The translations under genes and the position numbers were made by a program. Under the pieces are notes generated by a model, which made no database searches, was not told the DNA's origin, and saw only the letters and a program-made list of their open reading frames with translations. Shown piece after piece: positions 52,335 to 60,404 of a DNA stretch of 64,000 bases; position 1 is the stretch's first letter; each line of letters begins with the position of its first letter. This DNA is from Microbacterium sp. (GTDB lineage Bacteria > Actinomycetota > Actinomycetes > Actinomycetales > Microbacteriaceae): positions 434,001 to 498,000 of the forward strand of contig NZ_JAFKIP010000004.1 in NCBI RefSeq assembly GCF_017305435.1, given 5' to 3'.

Positions 52335-53045
52335 ATGTGCGGACGTTTCGTGGTGGCCAGAAGCGGTGCGGAGCTCGTCGGCGTGCTCCGGGTCGATCTC
52401 GAGGCCGATGACCTGCCCGGTCCCTCATTCAACATCGCGCCGACCGACCGGGTCGCGATCGTGCTCGACTCCGCCAAGACCGAGCCTCCGACGCGGCGCC
52501 TGGAGGCTGCGCGCTGGGGCCTCGTACCCGCGTGGGCGAAGGATCTCTCGATCGGATCGAAGGCGTTCAACGCCCGCTCTGAGGAGGTGGAGGACAAGCC
52601 GATGTTCCGGCAGGCGCTCATCAAGCGGCGCGCCGTGATCCCGGCATCCGGCTACTACGAATGGCACACCGAAGACGGCGTCAAGGTGCCGTACTACATC
52701 CATCCCTCCGACGATGCCCCGCTGCTGTTCGCGGGGCTCTACGAGTGGTGGAGGGATGCCGCGAAGCCCGACGACGACCCGGAGTGGTGGGTGCTCAGCT
52801 GCACGATCCTGACGCGGGGTGCGACCGGCGCGCTGGGATCGATCCACGACCGGATGCCGCTGTTCATCGACGCCGACTACGCCGACGTCTGGCTCGACCC
52901 GACGACGGAGAATGTCGGTGATCTGCTGGATGCCACGGTCGACGCCGCCCCGGCGCTCGTCGACGGGCTGTCGATGCGCGAAGTGGGCCCCGAGGTCGGC
53001 AACGTACGCAACAACGGGCCGGAGCTCATCGCCCCGGCCCGTTGA
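52335..53045 (+). CDS. SOS response-associated peptidase (SRAP/HMCES, YedK-like)
   Basis: A 236-residue SRAP protein that forms a covalent DNA-protein crosslink with abasic sites in single-stranded DNA. The catalytic Cys2 is in MCGRFV, released after Met removal. NIAPTDR, FNARSEE with the conserved Asn and Glu, and SIHDRMPLF with the conserved His are all present. It may shield abasic sites during replication. The leaderless start makes Met1-Cys2 the true N-terminus. It converges on the PTS gene with 9 bases between stop codons. No LexA box was recognised at its promoter. Confidence 0.95.
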   Translation: MCGRFVVARSGAELVGVLRVDLEADDLPGPSFNIAPTDRVAIVLDSAKTEPPTRRLEAARWGLVPAWAKDLSIGSKAFNARSEEVEDKPMFRQALIKRRAVIPASGYYEWHTEDGVKVPYYIHPSDDAPLLFAGLYEWWRDAAKPDDDPEWWVLSCTILTRGATGALGSIHDRMPLFIDADYADVWLDPTTENVGDLLDATVDAAPALVDGLSMREVGPEVGNVRNNGPELIAPAR

Positions 53046-53054
53046 GGGCGCGGA

Positions 53055-54989
53055 TCAGCCGAACGTGACCGTCGCGTTCTCGTCGTTGAGGACGATCACC
53101 GGTGTCACCGGCGACAACCCCGCTGCACGGATCTTCGCGACATCGAAGCGGATGAGCGGCGTTCCGACCGTCACCGCATCGCCGGTCTTCACGAGCGTCT
53201 CGAAGCCGTCACCCCTCATGCCGACGGTGTCGATGCCGATGTGGATCAGCAGTTCGGTGCCGTCGTCGAGCACGAGCCCGATCGCGTGCCCCGTCGGGAA
53301 CACCGACGCGACCGTTCCATCGGCGGGGGCGACGATGGTGTCTCCCGCCGGATCGACCGCGATCCCCGGGCCCATCGTGCCTTGGGCGAACATCGGGTCG
53401 GGCACATCGGCGAGCGACACGACGGTGCCTTCCACCGGCTGGCGCAGCGTCAGGGCGCGCGCGGTGGCCCTGGCGGTCGTGGTCGTCCCCACCGCCGGGG
53501 GCAGGTCGCCGGCGGCCTGGGCGGCCTCGATGCGTGCCGTGCGCCCGGAGATGAGGTCCTCCATGGCATCCTTCACGAATTGCACGTTCAGGCCGTAGAC
53601 GACCTGCACCGAATGTCCGCCCGGCTTGATCGTGCCCGCGGCGCCTGCGCGCTTCAGGGCATGCTCATCGACCTTGGAGGTGTCGGCGATCTCCATCCGC
53701 AGGCGCGTCGCGCAGTTGTCGACGTCGAGGATGTTGTCCTTCCCGCCGAGCGCTGCGATGAACTTCTCCGCCGTGCCGTGGTAGCCGGTGAGGCTCGTCT
53801 CGAGGTTGTCGGCATCCTGCGTGTCGATGTCGTCCTCGCGTCCCGGTGTCTTGAGGTTGAACCTCTTGATGAGGAAGTAGAACGTGAAGAAGTAGATGAA
53901 GAACCACGCGACGCCCATCAGGAGGAGGATCCACGGGTTCTGCGCGAGGGGGTTCATCCACTGGAGCACCATGTCGATGAAACCGCCGGAGAAGCCGAAC
54001 CCGAGCCGCGTCGGCAGCGCCGCCGCGAGGCCGACCGAGATGCCGGTGAACACCGCATGCACGAGATACAGCCACGGCGCGACGAACATGAACGCGAACT
54101 CGAGCGGCTCGGTCACGCCGACGAAGAAGGACGCGATCGCTCCGGAGAGCATGATGCCGTACGTCACCTTCTTGCGCTTCGTGTTCGCCGTCAGATACAT
54201 CGCGAGTGCGGCGCCGGGCAGGCCGAACATCATCACCGGGAAGAACCCGGCCATGTACTGGCCGGTGACGCCGTAGACACCGTCGCCGTTGGCGCCGTTC
54301 AGGAAGTTCGTGAGGTCGTTGATGCCGGCGACGTCGAACCAGAACACCGAGTTCAAAGCGTGATGGAGGCCCGTCGGGATGAGCAGGCGGTTGAAGAAGC
54401 CGTAGAGGCCTGCGCCGAACGGACCGAGCGTCGAGATCCACTCACCGAACCAGACGAGACCGCCGTAGACCACCGGCCAGACGAACAAGAGGACGACCGC
54501 GACGACGAGGGAGAGGCCCGCGGTGACGATCGCGACCGAGCGCTTTCCGGAGAAGAACGACAGCGCGTCAGGGAGCTTCGTGTCCTTGAATCTGTTGTAG
54601 CACCAGGCGCCGATGAGGCCGGCGATGATGCCGACGAACACGTTCTGCACCTTACCGAACGCCGGATTCACGTCCTCGATGGCGTCGATGCCCATGAGGC
54701 CCTGGACGTTCGCCGGGCTGAGCAGCGTCGTGATCGAGAGCCAGGAGACGAGTCCGGCGAGGGCCGATGTGCCGTCGGTCTTGTTCGCCATGCCGATCGA
54801 GACGCCGACGGCGAACAGGAGTGGCATGTTGTCCAGCAGTGCGCCACCGGCGGCGCCCAGGAACGTCGAGACGACGTTGGCGCCGGCAGCAGAGCTGATC
54901 CAGTACGAGATGCCGGACAGGATCGCCGCAACCGGCAGCACAGCCACCGGGAGCATGATCGATCGGCCGAGCCTTTGGAAGAACTTCAT
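53055..54989 (-). CDS. PTS EIICBA permease, N-acetylglucosamine/glucose type
   Basis: A 644-residue phosphotransferase permease that imports and phosphorylates a hexose. Domain order is IIC (residues 1-400, about ten helices), IIB with the phosphorylated Cys in CATRLRMEI near 455, and IIA with the phosphorylated His in HIGIDTVGM near 575. IPTGLHHALNSVFWFDVAGI in the IIC sugar site resembles NagE, favouring N-acetylglucosamine over glucose; this is moderate evidence. GGAGGGG is a strong ribosome-binding site for ATG 54989. No DasR-like dre palindrome was found upstream. No other PTS gene is in the window. Confidence 0.9.
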   Translation of the reverse strand: MKFFQRLGRSIMLPVAVLPVAAILSGISYWISSAAGANVVSTFLGAAGGALLDNMPLLFAVGVSIGMANKTDGTSALAGLVSWLSITTLLSPANVQGLMGIDAIEDVNPAFGKVQNVFVGIIAGLIGAWCYNRFKDTKLPDALSFFSGKRSVAIVTAGLSLVVAVVLLFVWPVVYGGLVWFGEWISTLGPFGAGLYGFFNRLLIPTGLHHALNSVFWFDVAGINDLTNFLNGANGDGVYGVTGQYMAGFFPVMMFGLPGAALAMYLTANTKRKKVTYGIMLSGAIASFFVGVTEPLEFAFMFVAPWLYLVHAVFTGISVGLAAALPTRLGFGFSGGFIDMVLQWMNPLAQNPWILLLMGVAWFFIYFFTFYFLIKRFNLKTPGREDDIDTQDADNLETSLTGYHGTAEKFIAALGGKDNILDVDNCATRLRMEIADTSKVDEHALKRAGAAGTIKPGGHSVQVVYGLNVQFVKDAMEDLISGRTARIEAAQAAGDLPPAVGTTTTARATARALTLRQPVEGTVVSLADVPDPMFAQGTMGPGIAVDPAGDTIVAPADGTVASVFPTGHAIGLVLDDGTELLIHIGIDTVGMRGDGFETLVKTGDAVTVGTPLIRFDVAKIRAAGLSPVTPVIVLNDENATVTFG

Positions 54990-55148
54990 TGGTCCCCTCC
55001 GTGATCGTGACGGCGAATGGTTCTTTCGCCTCCGACGACGGTAGTCGCGATGGGCGCAGACGTACAGCATTCACTCAGGAATGCGGTGCTCGCCTCCGTC
55101 TTTCGACGGGGTCGGAGCGGCGCGGCGCACCGTCGTCGATGCGACGAA

Positions 55149-55176
55149 GAAGGCCCCGACTGTCATCGGGGCCTTC
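55149..55176 (-). terminator. Hairpin terminator after tRNA-Ala
   Basis: GAAGGCCCCGA and TCGGGGCCTTC pair perfectly around a 6-base loop, 8 bases downstream of the tRNA on the minus strand. Confidence 0.7.
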
Positions 55177-55183
55177 GCTTCGG

Positions 55184-55256
55184 TGGACCTGAGGGGACTC
55201 GAACCCCTGACCCCCTGCATGCCATGCAGGTGCGCTACCAGCTGCGCGACAGGCCC
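55184..55256 (-). tRNA. tRNA-Ala (anticodon GGC)
   Basis: A 73-base cloverleaf on the minus strand: acceptor GGGCCTG with CAGGTCC (one G-U), discriminator A, anticodon stem CCTGC/GCAGG with loop ATGGCAT, giving anticodon GGC. The D arm and T arm (AGGGG-TTCGAGT-CCCCT) fold well. CCA is not encoded. It borders the defence block. Confidence 0.95.
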
Positions 55257-55468
55257 GGATCGCCTCGCGGATGTCCAAAACCCCGGAATCCTGCGCTTCG
55301 GCTTCACTCCGGTGGTGGTGACAGCCAGCATACGCGACCGGGCTTCGAGGGTTCTGGTCGGGGTTCGACCGGTTTCGAGGCTTCTGAACTGTCGAGTAAA
55401 CGTCTACAACTCAAGTCGACGGAGGATGACCGTACGGCCGCGAACACCAAGCGATAGTAGTTGCGCCA

Positions 55469-56641
55469 CTACCCCGTGGCGATGCGCGCCTCGGCCCTGT
55501 CGGAGATCGTCTCGGGGTACTCCTGCTTCATGTACGCCAGAAACAATTCCGTGCCGGCCTCTTGGCTATAACCGTTGCTGTCGACGGTGGGCAGGTCAAG
55601 CAACGCATCGACGTCATCCTTGCTCAGCGCATCGGCGACCACCTCAAGGCGCATCAGGACGATGTTGCTGTGATCGTAGCTGCGCGTGAAGTCGGCCTCG
55701 CTCAGCCATTTTTCTTTGAGAACTCGACGCACCGAAGGCGAGGACAGCTCGGCGGGCAAGTTCAGCCGACTCAACCACTGTCCTCCCTCGAACGCCGGGT
55801 AGAACCGCGTCGCAGAGTACGACCGCCGTTCCTCTGTGATGAGGGTCTCGACCTTCTCGATGAGCTCGTCGCTGACGTACCTCGTGATGAGGTCGTAGGA
55901 GAGGCTCGCAAGAGAGATGTAGTGGAGTGCGAGGTTCCGCTCGATTGAGGTCGCCAGCGTGTGTGACTTCTCATTGCGAAGGAACTGGATCGCCATGTTG
56001 AGGTACTTGACGCCGTCGAAGAAGTCCTTCTCGGCCGGGCCGATCGGCGCGTGCCCGAAGAGGGCCGGCTGGTTCTCGGGCTTGAACGCGTCAGTGGCCT
56101 TCTCACTGCCGGTCTTCTCGCGCAGCGCTTCTCGCACGACCTTATAGGCCTCCTCGACAGCGTGAAAGTAGTCCTCGGTGGCCAGGTAGCGCTTGATATG
56201 CGAGTAGATGTCCTCGTGGATCTCTATCTGGATCTTGTTGTCTTTGACGGTCGCCTCCGTCGTGAAACTCACCGAGGTAGGCGCCTTGTCGTCTGCCGGG
56301 TTCTCGCTTGCGAGGCGATCTGCCACCGCACGCATTCGCGCCATGCTTTCGTCGGTGACCTCGTAACTCAGGAACCCTGTCGAACGCTTCGCCTCGATGT
56401 AGTCGTTGAGCGCGCGGATGGAAGCCGCAACCTCCTGATCCGCTCCACTACGCCACAGGGCACGGAGGCGGTTGGCCTTCGAGTCGCCGAACCCCGGATA
56501 CCGCTCATTGTCGTAGATGTCGACGTCAAGATCGTGGAAGAAGGCGGCAAACGAGTCGTTGCTGAAGTCGAGCACGTACCCGCCCGACATGCCGAGCGCC
56601 GCTTCGAGCAGCACCTTGTCCGCAACGCTGAGGCTGCTCAT
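55469..56641 (-). CDS. HEPN-domain putative RNase with AbiJ-like N-terminus (defence effector candidate)
   Basis: A 390-residue protein. Residues 5-85 resemble the N-terminal domain of AbiJ-type abortive infection proteins (GYVLDFSNDSFAAFF and SKANRLRALW). Residues 140-250 form a HEPN/TIGR02391 (Ymh)-like domain, and RNEKSH at 222-227 is the RX4H catalytic motif of HEPN ribonucleases. The C-terminal 130 residues are helical and unassigned. It begins 2 bases after the hamB stop, so it is probably made with the Hachiman genes. An RNA-cleaving, growth-arresting effector is a reasonable inference but unproven. The gene ends about 210 bases from the tRNA-Ala. Confidence 0.7.
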   Translation of the reverse strand: MSSLSVADKVLLEAALGMSGGYVLDFSNDSFAAFFHDLDVDIYDNERYPGFGDSKANRLRALWRSGADQEVAASIRALNDYIEAKRSTGFLSYEVTDESMARMRAVADRLASENPADDKAPTSVSFTTEATVKDNKIQIEIHEDIYSHIKRYLATEDYFHAVEEAYKVVREALREKTGSEKATDAFKPENQPALFGHAPIGPAEKDFFDGVKYLNMAIQFLRNEKSHTLATSIERNLALHYISLASLSYDLITRYVSDELIEKVETLITEERRSYSATRFYPAFEGGQWLSRLNLPAELSSPSVRRVLKEKWLSEADFTRSYDHSNIVLMRLEVVADALSKDDVDALLDLPTVDSNGYSQEAGTELFLAYMKQEYPETISDRAEARIATG

Positions 56642-56643
56642 GG

Positions 56644-59358
56644 TTATTCTCCGTTCCGCGGCTTCAGCGTCGGTGCGCCGTTTCCGACTGTCGAGGGCGG
56701 CGCATTCCCTGGCAGCACCTTCCGAAGGATGCTTGATACCTCCGCGCGAGCCTCGTCAGAGAGCTTTGGCGCGGCGAGGATGGCGTCCTCGTCGATGTCT
56801 TCCAGCTCTCCGCTCGCACTGAACCGCAGCCGCGCCGAATGATCGGCAAGCAGCTCAGTCGCGATGGCGCGGCTGAAGCCGACCTCCTGCAGCTGGATTG
56901 CCCGGGGGTCGGCAGTGCCGTACTCAACGAGCGTCGCTACGTTCAAGCCAGACTTTGCGCGGCCAACGGCCGCCACGCTGATGTCATAGAAGTTCTGGAG
57001 GTAGCCGATGATGAGGAACCGCAGGCCACCTTCGATGTCTCGGAGCGTCCACTCGATCACGAGGTTCACATGCTTGGCCGACTTGGCGTTGAACGGCTCG
57101 ACCACCAGGCTCTCCTCCCGGGAGTAGTCCCGGTAGGAGATGGTGCCCTGCCTCGCGCGGTACGCGATGGCGCTCGAGATCACTCGATTGATCGGGTCGC
57201 CGCGAACCCATCCTCGCATGAGCAGTGCCCAGTAGTAGAGGCGTCGGTCTGCCCCTTCTGCGGTCGTGTTCTTCGGCAGCAATGGATCACGACCTGACGA
57301 TTCGGTCGTGCGCCAGCTGTAGAGGGCGCTCAACCGACGGAGCGCAGCGTGGAAAGTCGCAGCGTCCTCCAGATCAGCGTCCTCGGTGATGAGGGCGCCG
57401 TCGACGCCAGTCGAGAGTTGACGCCAGACGTTGTCCTGGTACTCGGGCAGGATGTTCGGCGAGCGGCGCAGGACATCGGTAGGCACTTCGATCTTTGACG
57501 CAGCCTTTCGCAGGAGATCGCGTCCATCTTTGACCTTGTCGAGGAAGTGGCTGCGGAGCGGCGTCTGCTGATCATCCATCTGGTGGAGCGTGAGGATAGA
57601 TGCGTACTGCTCCACGCTTCGCTGATGGTCGGTAGAGACCGGCCCCGGAAGTGCCTCGCCGCGCAGCACCCGGGCGATATCGGTGTATTCCTTCTTGCGG
57701 TTCGTCGCAGGCTTCACCAGGAAGCTCTCGGCGCGCGCAGGCTCCGCCCTGGGAATCAGCGCTTGAGCGGACTCGGTCCAGCGCTTGGAGTCCTCGCGAA
57801 TGCAGACGACGTTCCCCGAGAAGTCGTAGGTCAAGCGACCAGCGCGACCGGCGAGGTTCTCGAAGTCGATCTTGGTGAACGAACTGTTGCCGTGCTTGTC
57901 GCTCAACACGAAGATGTTCTTCGCCGGCAGGTTCACTCCTTCAAGCAGGGTCGAGGTGCAGACGACGAACCGCACGGGCGAGTCGGGATCTGAGAATGCC
58001 CGCTCGACGCGCTCCCTGACGTACTGCGGCATCTTGCCGTGGTGAAACGCCACGCCGTGCTTGAGTGTCTGCGCCAGGAAGTAGTCCTTATGCACGTACT
58101 CCTGGACGTGCTTGATTAGATCGGCGACCTTCGCGTCGTTGATCGCCGGGAGCTTTGCCGCAAGGCGAAGTGCGAAGGCCGCGGACTTCTCTGAGCCGTT
58201 GACGTAGATGATGCCCTTGCGGTCGCCGCTTCGGCTGAGCACGAGATCGACCACGTCCGAGCTTTCGGGCGCAGCGTCGAGTGCCACAGGCTCCTGGTTG
58301 AGCCCCGAGAAGTAGTACTGCTGCCTCGCCACGAGGTCGACGAAGTACCGCTGCTGGGCGACGGTTCGCTCCTTGACGGTCAGCGCACCGTTAGTTGCCT
58401 TGCCGAAGAGCTCCAGGAAGAGCTCGGGGTTTTGGATGCTCGGTGAGGCGAACACAAGCTTCGTGGCGAACCGACGAGTGGCCTCGACGATCGCGTGGTA
58501 GTACAGCGAGCTGCGGGCATCGTTCTTGGCGATGATCTTCTGCGCTTCGTCGACCACGAGGTAGTCGATCTCACGCACGGGATTCGCGAGATAGCGAAGA
58601 AGGCGCTCGGGGGTGAGCACGAATATGGTCCGGCGGTACCGGCGGCGCAGGAGTCTCGGGAGCGACGGATAGGTCGCGACGTTCACTTCGGGAACCTCGT
58701 CCAGAAGCTCCCGCAGATCGTTCGCAGTCTGCCCGATGAGCGCTTTGGTGGGGACGAGGACGACGACGCAGTGGTCATTCAGGTCGTCACGGCGAACGAT
58801 CTCGTAGAGCGCGTCTTTGATGATGAAGGACTTCCCGAGCGAGGTTGGCCCGGAGAAGCTGAAGTAGTCAGCACCGCGCATGCGCTCAGTGATGGCGAAC
58901 TGAGTGTCGGTCAGCACAGCGCCACCCTTGCTCGTGCGCTGGAGCACCTCCTTCGCAATCCGCAGCGTGCCGCGACCAAGCGGCAATGCGTACCGACTCC
59001 CCACGCCCTTCTGGAGCGTGCGGATCCCAGGGAAGTTGCCGAGCTGGACGAGCACCGCCTCGGCGACGGCGAGCACCCGGTCGCTGAGTACCGGATCGAG
59101 TCCAATCAGTTCGTCGTACTCCCGCAGCAGTGCGATGGTCGTGTAGGCGAGCTCCCGGTGCCGCGGATCAGTCGAATGGGACAGGATGTCCGCGTAGCGC
59201 AACAGGTGACGTGCCTCGGTGTCCGGCAAGGACGCGGGAGCATCGACGCCGAGGAAGCTCGCCGCCACAGCCTTTTCGAGATCCGAGAAGGCGCGCGTGA
59301 AGTCCTTGCGCTCGACGATCAGCTCGCTCAATGCGTCAGCGGCGATCTGATCCGTCAC
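56644..59358 (-). CDS. hamB: Hachiman-type defence helicase HamB
   Basis: A 904-residue DEAD/DEAH (Ski2-like) helicase. Walker A is GPTSLGKS at 170-177, motif II is DEAQ at 270-273, and the second RecA domain has AFHHGKMP near 437-444, LLEGVNLPAK at 471-480 and motif VI LAGRAGRL at 502-509. Motif III reads ASPSI instead of the usual SAT. Residues 1-140 are a helical N-terminal region and residues 520-904 a long C-terminal extension. The GTG start overlaps the hamA stop by GTGA. Its DUF1837 partner supports Hachiman; AbpB of the related AbpAB system is the alternative name. Confidence 0.82.
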   Translation of the reverse strand: MTDQIAADALSELIVERKDFTRAFSDLEKAVAASFLGVDAPASLPDTEARHLLRYADILSHSTDPRHRELAYTTIALLREYDELIGLDPVLSDRVLAVAEAVLVQLGNFPGIRTLQKGVGSRYALPLGRGTLRIAKEVLQRTSKGGAVLTDTQFAITERMRGADYFSFSGPTSLGKSFIIKDALYEIVRRDDLNDHCVVVLVPTKALIGQTANDLRELLDEVPEVNVATYPSLPRLLRRRYRRTIFVLTPERLLRYLANPVREIDYLVVDEAQKIIAKNDARSSLYYHAIVEATRRFATKLVFASPSIQNPELFLELFGKATNGALTVKERTVAQQRYFVDLVARQQYYFSGLNQEPVALDAAPESSDVVDLVLSRSGDRKGIIYVNGSEKSAAFALRLAAKLPAINDAKVADLIKHVQEYVHKDYFLAQTLKHGVAFHHGKMPQYVRERVERAFSDPDSPVRFVVCTSTLLEGVNLPAKNIFVLSDKHGNSSFTKIDFENLAGRAGRLTYDFSGNVVCIREDSKRWTESAQALIPRAEPARAESFLVKPATNRKKEYTDIARVLRGEALPGPVSTDHQRSVEQYASILTLHQMDDQQTPLRSHFLDKVKDGRDLLRKAASKIEVPTDVLRRSPNILPEYQDNVWRQLSTGVDGALITEDADLEDAATFHAALRRLSALYSWRTTESSGRDPLLPKNTTAEGADRRLYYWALLMRGWVRGDPINRVISSAIAYRARQGTISYRDYSREESLVVEPFNAKSAKHVNLVIEWTLRDIEGGLRFLIIGYLQNFYDISVAAVGRAKSGLNVATLVEYGTADPRAIQLQEVGFSRAIATELLADHSARLRFSASGELEDIDEDAILAAPKLSDEARAEVSSILRKVLPGNAPPSTVGNGAPTLKPRNGE

Positions 59359-60404
59359 TGCTTGGTGCTCCTCGGCTTCTTTTTCGGGGTCGGAGGCTTC
59401 TTCGTCTTGCCGCTGAGTTTGGTTGCGAGGTCGATTCGAACATCTTCTATCCCACGTACGACACCGTTGACGTTCCGCTTGAGGAAGGGGACGACGTAGA
59501 TGTGGAAGTGATAGCCGCCGAGCCCACGCGTCTTGATCTCGGCCTTGATCGTCTCGACCTCAGCCTCGATGGCTGTCTCCGCCAGGCGGCGAAGCTCAGC
59601 TTCGATCTCGGGCTGCGTATGATCCTCGAACGGGAACTCCGTCACGTCCAGCTCGAAGCCGATGAAGACGCCGAACGCATTCGACTTCTTGAGTGGTGTG
59701 TCGCCTTCCGCAGGCGGCAACAGGATCGACGCGAGCAGCTTCACTTTCGCTGGATCCAGACTCTCCTTGAGGAGCTCGGACTCGACCAGCCAGGTATCGA
59801 ACTCGAACGAGTCCTCCTGCACCTTGCCCATCGACTCGAACGCTGCTTTGACGCCGCGCCCCGGGCTCGAGCCGACCTTCCCCTTGACGTCGCCGTACAT
59901 CTTCGACTCGCCGAAGATCAGCTGGTACTCCCCCTCGCTGACTTCGAGGAGGTGGACACTGTCGGTGCCGTGCACGTAGTGCTCGCTGGAGGTCTTCAGC
60001 TCCATCTTGGACAGGATCTTGGGGGCACCGAGGTGGCCCTCGAGGAACGAGTAGAGGAGGAGCTCTCCGCCCTCACCTGCATTCGCGTCCGGCGTCTTGA
60101 ATTGCTCCTGTACCTTCGCCACGAACTCAACCATGCGGCTCGGATCCTCGAGCACTTGGCCCAGATTCTGGCGCGAGAGCACGTAGCTGATGCTGTTGTT
60201 CGACAGCTCTTTGAAGAGTGGCGCGAGCGCGAAGTCTCCGCCGTCGACCCGCAGGACGTGCAGGTGCATCACCGTCTTGGTGTGCACGTCAAAACGTTTG
60301 GGATCGTAGAAGAGAGCCAGGAAGCGCTCCCGGTTCATGAGCGAGAGCGGCAGCACCGGTTCGAAGTTCTCGCCCGTCGCCGACCCGGTGTCGGCGACCG
60401 TCAT
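59355..60404 (-). CDS. hamA: Hachiman-type defence nuclease HamA (DUF1837)
   Basis: A 349-residue protein whose residues 108-180 match the DUF1837 PD-(D/E)xK nuclease core: Glu114 in GGELLLYSF, SKMELKTSS, Asp148 in VHGTDSVH, and GESK (Glu166, Lys168). This is the pattern of HamA in Hachiman and AbpA. The helicase partner follows with a 4-base overlap. The ATG at 60404 overlaps the res stop by ATGA; a TTG three codons upstream is less likely. In known Hachiman, HamA is held inactive by HamB and released on sensing damaged DNA to degrade host and phage DNA; the same here is inference. The Lys-rich tail PPTPKKKPRSTK is unusual. Confidence 0.82.
   Translation of the reverse strand: MTVADTGSATGENFEPVLPLSLMNRERFLALFYDPKRFDVHTKTVMHLHVLRVDGGDFALAPLFKELSNNSISYVLSRQNLGQVLEDPSRMVEFVAKVQEQFKTPDANAGEGGELLLYSFLEGHLGAPKILSKMELKTSSEHYVHGTDSVHLLEVSEGEYQLIFGESKMYGDVKGKVGSSPGRGVKAAFESMGKVQEDSFEFDTWLVESELLKESLDPAKVKLLASILLPPAEGDTPLKKSNAFGVFIGFELDVTEFPFEDHTQPEIEAELRRLAETAIEAEVETIKAEIKTRGLGGYHFHIYVVPFLKRNVNGVVRGIEDVRIDLATKLSGKTKKPPTPKKKPRSTKQ

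Noticed and set aside
54990..55148. A DasR dre site upstream of the PTS permease
   Set aside because: No sequence close to the ACTGGTCTAGACCAGT-type palindrome is present in the leader.
55257..55468. A tRNA-derived attachment repeat or small gene between tRNA-Ala and the HEPN gene
   Set aside because: No copy of a tRNA segment, no integrase and no convincing open frame were seen. Only a weak GTAGT/ACTAC stem at the end of the HEPN gene is present.
56644..60404. Naming the helicase/DUF1837 pair AbpAB instead of Hachiman
   Set aside because: Both systems pair a DUF1837 protein with a helicase. The order nuclease then helicase and the protein sizes fit Hachiman well, but the distinction needs a phylogeny, so confidence is held down.
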